The notes beneath the pieces were generated by a model. The model saw only the letters and a list, made by a program, of their open reading frames with translations, did not search any database and was not told where the DNA came from. DNA of 8,406 bases. It comes from JAUSIF01 sp964620215 (GTDB lineage Bacteria > Pseudomonadota > Alphaproteobacteria > Rhizobiales > Xanthobacteraceae). Shown in pieces: positions 5,998 through 8,406 of this stretch (positions within the stretch are counted from its first letter, which is position 1; each line of letters opens with the position of its first letter). The position numbers and the translations under genes were made by a program. The stretch is taken from assembly GCA_964620215.1 (NCBI GenBank), contig CAZUJE010000125.1, positions 1-8,406 on the forward strand, in the 5' to 3' direction.

Positions 5998-7393
5998 GCA
6001 GGCCGAGCCTGCGCTTCACAACGAAGAACAGCAGCGCGGATTCAAGAACGATCGCGCAGGCGGTGGAGATCGCCGCTCCCTCGATGCCGATCAGCGGCAC
6101 GAGGATTAGGCAGAGCACTAGGTTGGTCACAAAGGCCGTTCCGTAAACCGCGGCACAGGCGCGCTGCTCGCCGACCATGTTCAGGAGCCGCTCCGCCGGG
6201 CCAACCGCCGCGCGCGCGAGCAGGCCGAAAGCGAGCACGAACATCAGCGGATAACCCTCGACGAAATCCTCGCCGAACAGCAGCAGGATCCAGTGGCCGA
6301 GAGAAAGCATCACAATGGCCGCCGCGAGCGACGGCCAGAAAGTCCATCGCGTCGCCAGCGCCAGGAATTTTTCCAGTTTCTCTTTCTCGCCGGCGAAATG
6401 ATACTGGCTGAATTTGTGCGCGAAAGCCGCGTTCACCGCGAAATAGATGAAGGCGATCAACGCCAGCGTCTTGGTCGCCGCGTAATAAACCGCGATCTCG
6501 TCCGGGCCGAGGAACAGCTCCAGCACCAGAATGTCGGTGTAGGTGAGCAGGAAATAAAAACCGTCCACCATGAAGATCGGCAACGCCGTCTTGAACCAGT
6601 GCGATACTTCGTAGCTGCGCGGGCCTTTCGCGATGCGCACCGAAAGTCTCCGTTGCAGCAACACCGCCTGCACCAGCACCATGGTCCAGATCGCGATGGC
6701 AGTGGCGGCCATTGCGGTGACGACACTGGTCTTCATGCCGCTGACATGCGCCCCGGCCAGCAGCGCCAGAATCAGCAGCGGCTGCACCACATAGCCCGGC
6801 ACCATCGCAATATCGAACCAGTTGTAGGAACGCGCGATGCCATCCTGGGCGCTGGAAAGCGCGAAAATCGGCAGGCAGGCGAAGCCAAGCAGGAACGCGC
6901 CGCGGAAACTGTCGCCCACCCGGTCGCCTAGAAGCAGGATCACTGCGATGCCAAGAAGCGCCGCCACTGCGCCAAGCGCGAAGCTGAGCGCGCGGCTGCC
7001 GAGCAGAAAGCCGCGCAACATGCCTTCGTCCTTGCGCGCGATATATTCGGGGATGAATCGCTGGGTCGAATAGGCAAGGCCGAGCGGGGCCAGCCCGCCG
7101 ATCAGGATCACCCAGGTCCAGACATAGACATAGATTCCGAAATCGTAGCGGCCCATCCAGCGCGCGAGTAGAATCTGCGAGCCAAAAATAAGCGCGGCGG
7201 AAATAACGCGCACGAGAAACGCGAGTCCGGCCATGCGCTTGGCGACCGCATCGTCGCCCTCGCCCGCGAGCATTTCGCGCACACGGCCGATCAATGCGCG
7301 CGCGTGCGCACGCAGACTGCCGGTGCCGGCCTCACTGGAGCTTGCGACGGACAAGATTTCCTCGCCTGAGTTTCCTGAACAGCTTGCCTGCAT
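5975..7393 (-). CDS. Polysaccharide flippase (Wzx/RfbX-like, MOP superfamily)
   Basis: A 472-residue integral membrane protein of the oligosaccharide flippase type, expected to move lipid-linked sugar repeat units or similar glycolipids across the inner membrane. About 12-14 hydrophobic segments run from residue 54 to 460. Typical family features are the first long segment ending SQILLARWMGRYDFGIYVYV (72-91), the STQRFIPEY stretch (109-117) after the second helix, and a mid-protein segment with DGFYFLLTYTDILVLELFLG (277-296), followed by a YYAATK helix. The first 50 residues are hydrophilic and presumably cytoplasmic. Length is normal. No clear ribosome site precedes the ATG at 7393; a methionine at residue 41 is a less likely start. 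The CelD-like acetyltransferase gene follows immediately, so polysaccharide export and acylation are probably linked. The transported glycan cannot be identified, since no glycosyltransferase or polymerase gene lies in the window. Confidence 0.92.
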   Translation of the reverse strand: MQASCSGNSGEEILSVASSSEAGTGSLRAHARALIGRVREMLAGEGDDAVAKRMAGLAFLVRVISAALIFGSQILLARWMGRYDFGIYVYVWTWVILIGGLAPLGLAYSTQRFIPEYIARKDEGMLRGFLLGSRALSFALGAVAALLGIAVILLLGDRVGDSFRGAFLLGFACLPIFALSSAQDGIARSYNWFDIAMVPGYVVQPLLILALLAGAHVSGMKTSVVTAMAATAIAIWTMVLVQAVLLQRRLSVRIAKGPRSYEVSHWFKTALPIFMVDGFYFLLTYTDILVLELFLGPDEIAVYYAATKTLALIAFIYFAVNAAFAHKFSQYHFAGEKEKLEKFLALATRWTFWPSLAAAIVMLSLGHWILLLFGEDFVEGYPLMFVLAFGLLARAAVGPAERLLNMVGEQRACAAVYGTAFVTNLVLCLILVPLIGIEGAAISTACAIVLESALLFFVVKRRLGLHALVWRW

Positions 7394-7427
7394 TTAGCAG
7401 GGCCGCATTAAGAAACTCTTTGGCAAA

Positions 7428-7441
7428 GTGCCGTCCGGCAC
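7428..7441. repeat. Short inverted repeat upstream of the flippase gene (6-2-6)
   Basis: GTGCCG and CGGCAC are perfect reverse complements separated by TC. On the leftward transcript this could form a five-pair hairpin with a four-base loop, followed by CTTTGCC, which would make at best a weak terminator for the synthetase gene. It could also be a protein-binding site. It lies 35 bases before the flippase start. Confidence 0.35.
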
Positions 7442-7454
7442 AACGGAAACGGCT

Positions 7455-7468
7455 CGTTAAAGTTAACG
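7455..7468. repeat. AT-rich inverted repeat CGTTAA-AG-TTAACG between synthetase and flippase genes
   Basis: A perfect 6-bp inverted repeat with a 2-base spacer, 12 bases downstream of the leftward synthetase stop codon. It has the same 6-2-6 geometry as the dyad at 7428-7441, with centres 27 bp apart. The TTAA half-sites recall alphaproteobacterial CtrA sites, but the CtrA spacing (TTAA-N7-TTAA) is not met. The rest of the 86-bp spacer shows no convincing promoter. Confidence 0.35.
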
Positions 7469-7479
7469 CGCATTCAAAC

Positions 7480-8406
7480 TCAAAGGCGGACGGCGCCCGA
7501 ACCAAGCCGTTTGTGGAGCGCGTCATCCATGCGGACAAAGGATTTGGTGGCCGGGTCGCTGAAATAGATTTGGTCGGAACCGACCGCGGGATCGTAACCC
7601 TCGCGCACGAGGTCGATCTTTCGCTGCTTGAAGGTTCCCGTCAGTTCCAGCGCCGGGCGGATGCGGACGAAAAGCGGCCGCGCATAATCCGGCAGCGAGC
7701 GGATGATATGCTCGCGCAGCTTCTCGAGATCGGGTTTTCCATCGGCCACAATCGCCGCCATGCCGGCGCGGCCTTCATTGCCTTCCACGCGCACGCCATA
7801 AACGGTGGTGTCCTTCACGCCCGGGAACGAATTGATCGCTTCGGCCACTTCGGTGGTGGAAACATTCTCTCCTTTCCAGCGGAAGGTATCGCCAAGCCGG
7901 TCCACGAAATAAAAATAGCCGTGCGCGTCCTGCCGCATCAGATCGCCGGTGCGGAACCAGGCATCGCCCTTCTCAAAGGCGTCGCGCACGATTTTCTTTT
8001 TGGTCGCTTCCGGATCCGCGTAGCCTTCGAAGCGATTGGCGGGCTTCGACGGGTCATTGAGAATTTTGCTGATGAGTTCGCCGGGCTCGTTTGGCGGAGC
8101 GGGCACCAGGAACCCATCCGGTCCGCGTAGCGGTTCTTCCGTATCCACATCGATCTGCACGATGGCCGTGGGAAACCGTTTCGCCATGTACCAGGGGATG
8201 CGGCCAACGGCACCCGCCGTGCCGTCGAAATTGAACAGCGCCACATTGCCTTCGGTCGCCGCGTAGAATTCGATGACGCGCGGAATCCGGAAACGCTGCT
8301 GAACCGTCTCCCAGATCTCGGGGCGCAACCCGTTTCCGCAGCAGAGCCGCAGCCGGTTCTTTTTCTCCGCGTCGCAGGGCGGCGCGGGCACGACATAGCG
8401 GGACGG
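7480..8406 (-). CDS. Long-chain acyl-CoA synthetase, FATP type (C-terminal half, partial)
   Basis: The last 308 residues of an AMP-forming ligase whose N-terminal half, including the phosphate loop, lies beyond the right edge. It activates long or very long fatty acids to acyl-CoA. Motifs, numbered from the window edge: RLCCGNGLRPEIW (20-32), EFYAATEGN (46-54), FRTGDL (151-156), the FATP signature GDTFRWKGENVSTTEV (172-187), VYGVRVEGNEGRAGMAA (202-218), and LTGTFKQRKIDLVREGYDP (255-273), with a lysine near 260 in the catalytic position. The RWKGENV signature and TEGN motif separate it from FadD and from the other synthetase in this window. The frame is open right to base 8406, with no start codon needed; a GTG at 8389-8391 is internal. 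It is transcribed toward the flippase gene 86 bp away, so the two may share a transcript. Full length would be about 600 residues. Confidence 0.93.
   Translation of the reverse strand, partial: PSRYVVPAPPCDAEKKNRLRLCCGNGLRPEIWETVQQRFRIPRVIEFYAATEGNVALFNFDGTAGAVGRIPWYMAKRFPTAIVQIDVDTEEPLRGPDGFLVPAPPNEPGELISKILNDPSKPANRFEGYADPEATKKKIVRDAFEKGDAWFRTGDLMRQDAHGYFYFVDRLGDTFRWKGENVSTTEVAEAINSFPGVKDTTVYGVRVEGNEGRAGMAAIVADGKPDLEKLREHIIRSLPDYARPLFVRIRPALELTGTFKQRKIDLVREGYDPAVGSDQIYFSDPATKSFVRMDDALHKRLGSGAVRL

Noticed and set aside
5575..6411. A 278-codon plus-strand open frame over the acetyltransferase and flippase genes.
   Set aside because: Arg/Ala/Pro-rich shadow translation opposite two genes with clear family motifs.
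7455..7468. CtrA-binding site before the flippase gene.
   Set aside because: TTAA half-sites are present but separated by 2 rather than 7 bases, so the known CtrA consensus is not met.
1..8406. CRISPR array, insertion sequence, toxin-antitoxin or phage-defence genes.
   Set aside because: No spaced direct repeats, no transposase-like frame and no defence-family motif were seen on either strand.

Overview
The window looks like chromosomal DNA of an alphaproteobacterium, most likely in the order Hyphomicrobiales (Bradyrhizobium/Rhodopseudomonas-like). This rests on GC-rich coding sequence, a tRNA-Arg(CCT) with an encoded CCA end, a DUF3772-type MscS channel, and the general style of the proteins. 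Genus cannot be fixed by eye.

Layout. The first 76 bases may hold the 3' end of an upstream gene. A tRNA-Arg(CCT) follows at 89-165, then a short spacer with a hairpin. Three rightward genes come next, tightly packed: a large mechanosensitive channel of the MscS family (222-2654), a CAP-domain lipoprotein that overlaps it by 4 bp (2651-3166), and an acyl-CoA synthetase of the acetyl/medium-chain type (3194-4804). This series meets, tail to tail with a 4-bp overlap, a leftward series read from the right edge: the C-terminal half of a fatty-acid-transport-protein (FATP)-type long-chain acyl-CoA synthetase (7480-8406, cut by the window edge), an 86-bp spacer with two short dyads, a polysaccharide flippase (5975-7393), and a CelD/BcsL-type GNAT acetyltransferase whose longest reading frame overlaps the flippase (4801-5997).

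How the genes may work together. The rightward genes can be read as one transcript, with translational coupling between channel and lipoprotein. Both of those products belong in the cell envelope; the synthetase activates a carboxylic acid to its CoA thioester in the cytoplasm. The leftward flippase and CelD-like acetyltransferase form a familiar kind of pair for export and acylation of a surface polysaccharide, and the upstream FATP-type synthetase makes long-chain acyl-CoA. A shared envelope theme is inference only; each gene is of a known family, and I found no mobile element, CRISPR array, toxin-antitoxin pair or defence system. I regard the region as mostly ordinary core-type genome. The small-scale points worth checking are an alternative pairing partner for the tRNA acceptor arm, a palindrome over the likely ribosome-binding site of the first acyl-CoA synthetase, a hairpin at the convergent gene junction, and paired dyads before the flippase gene.
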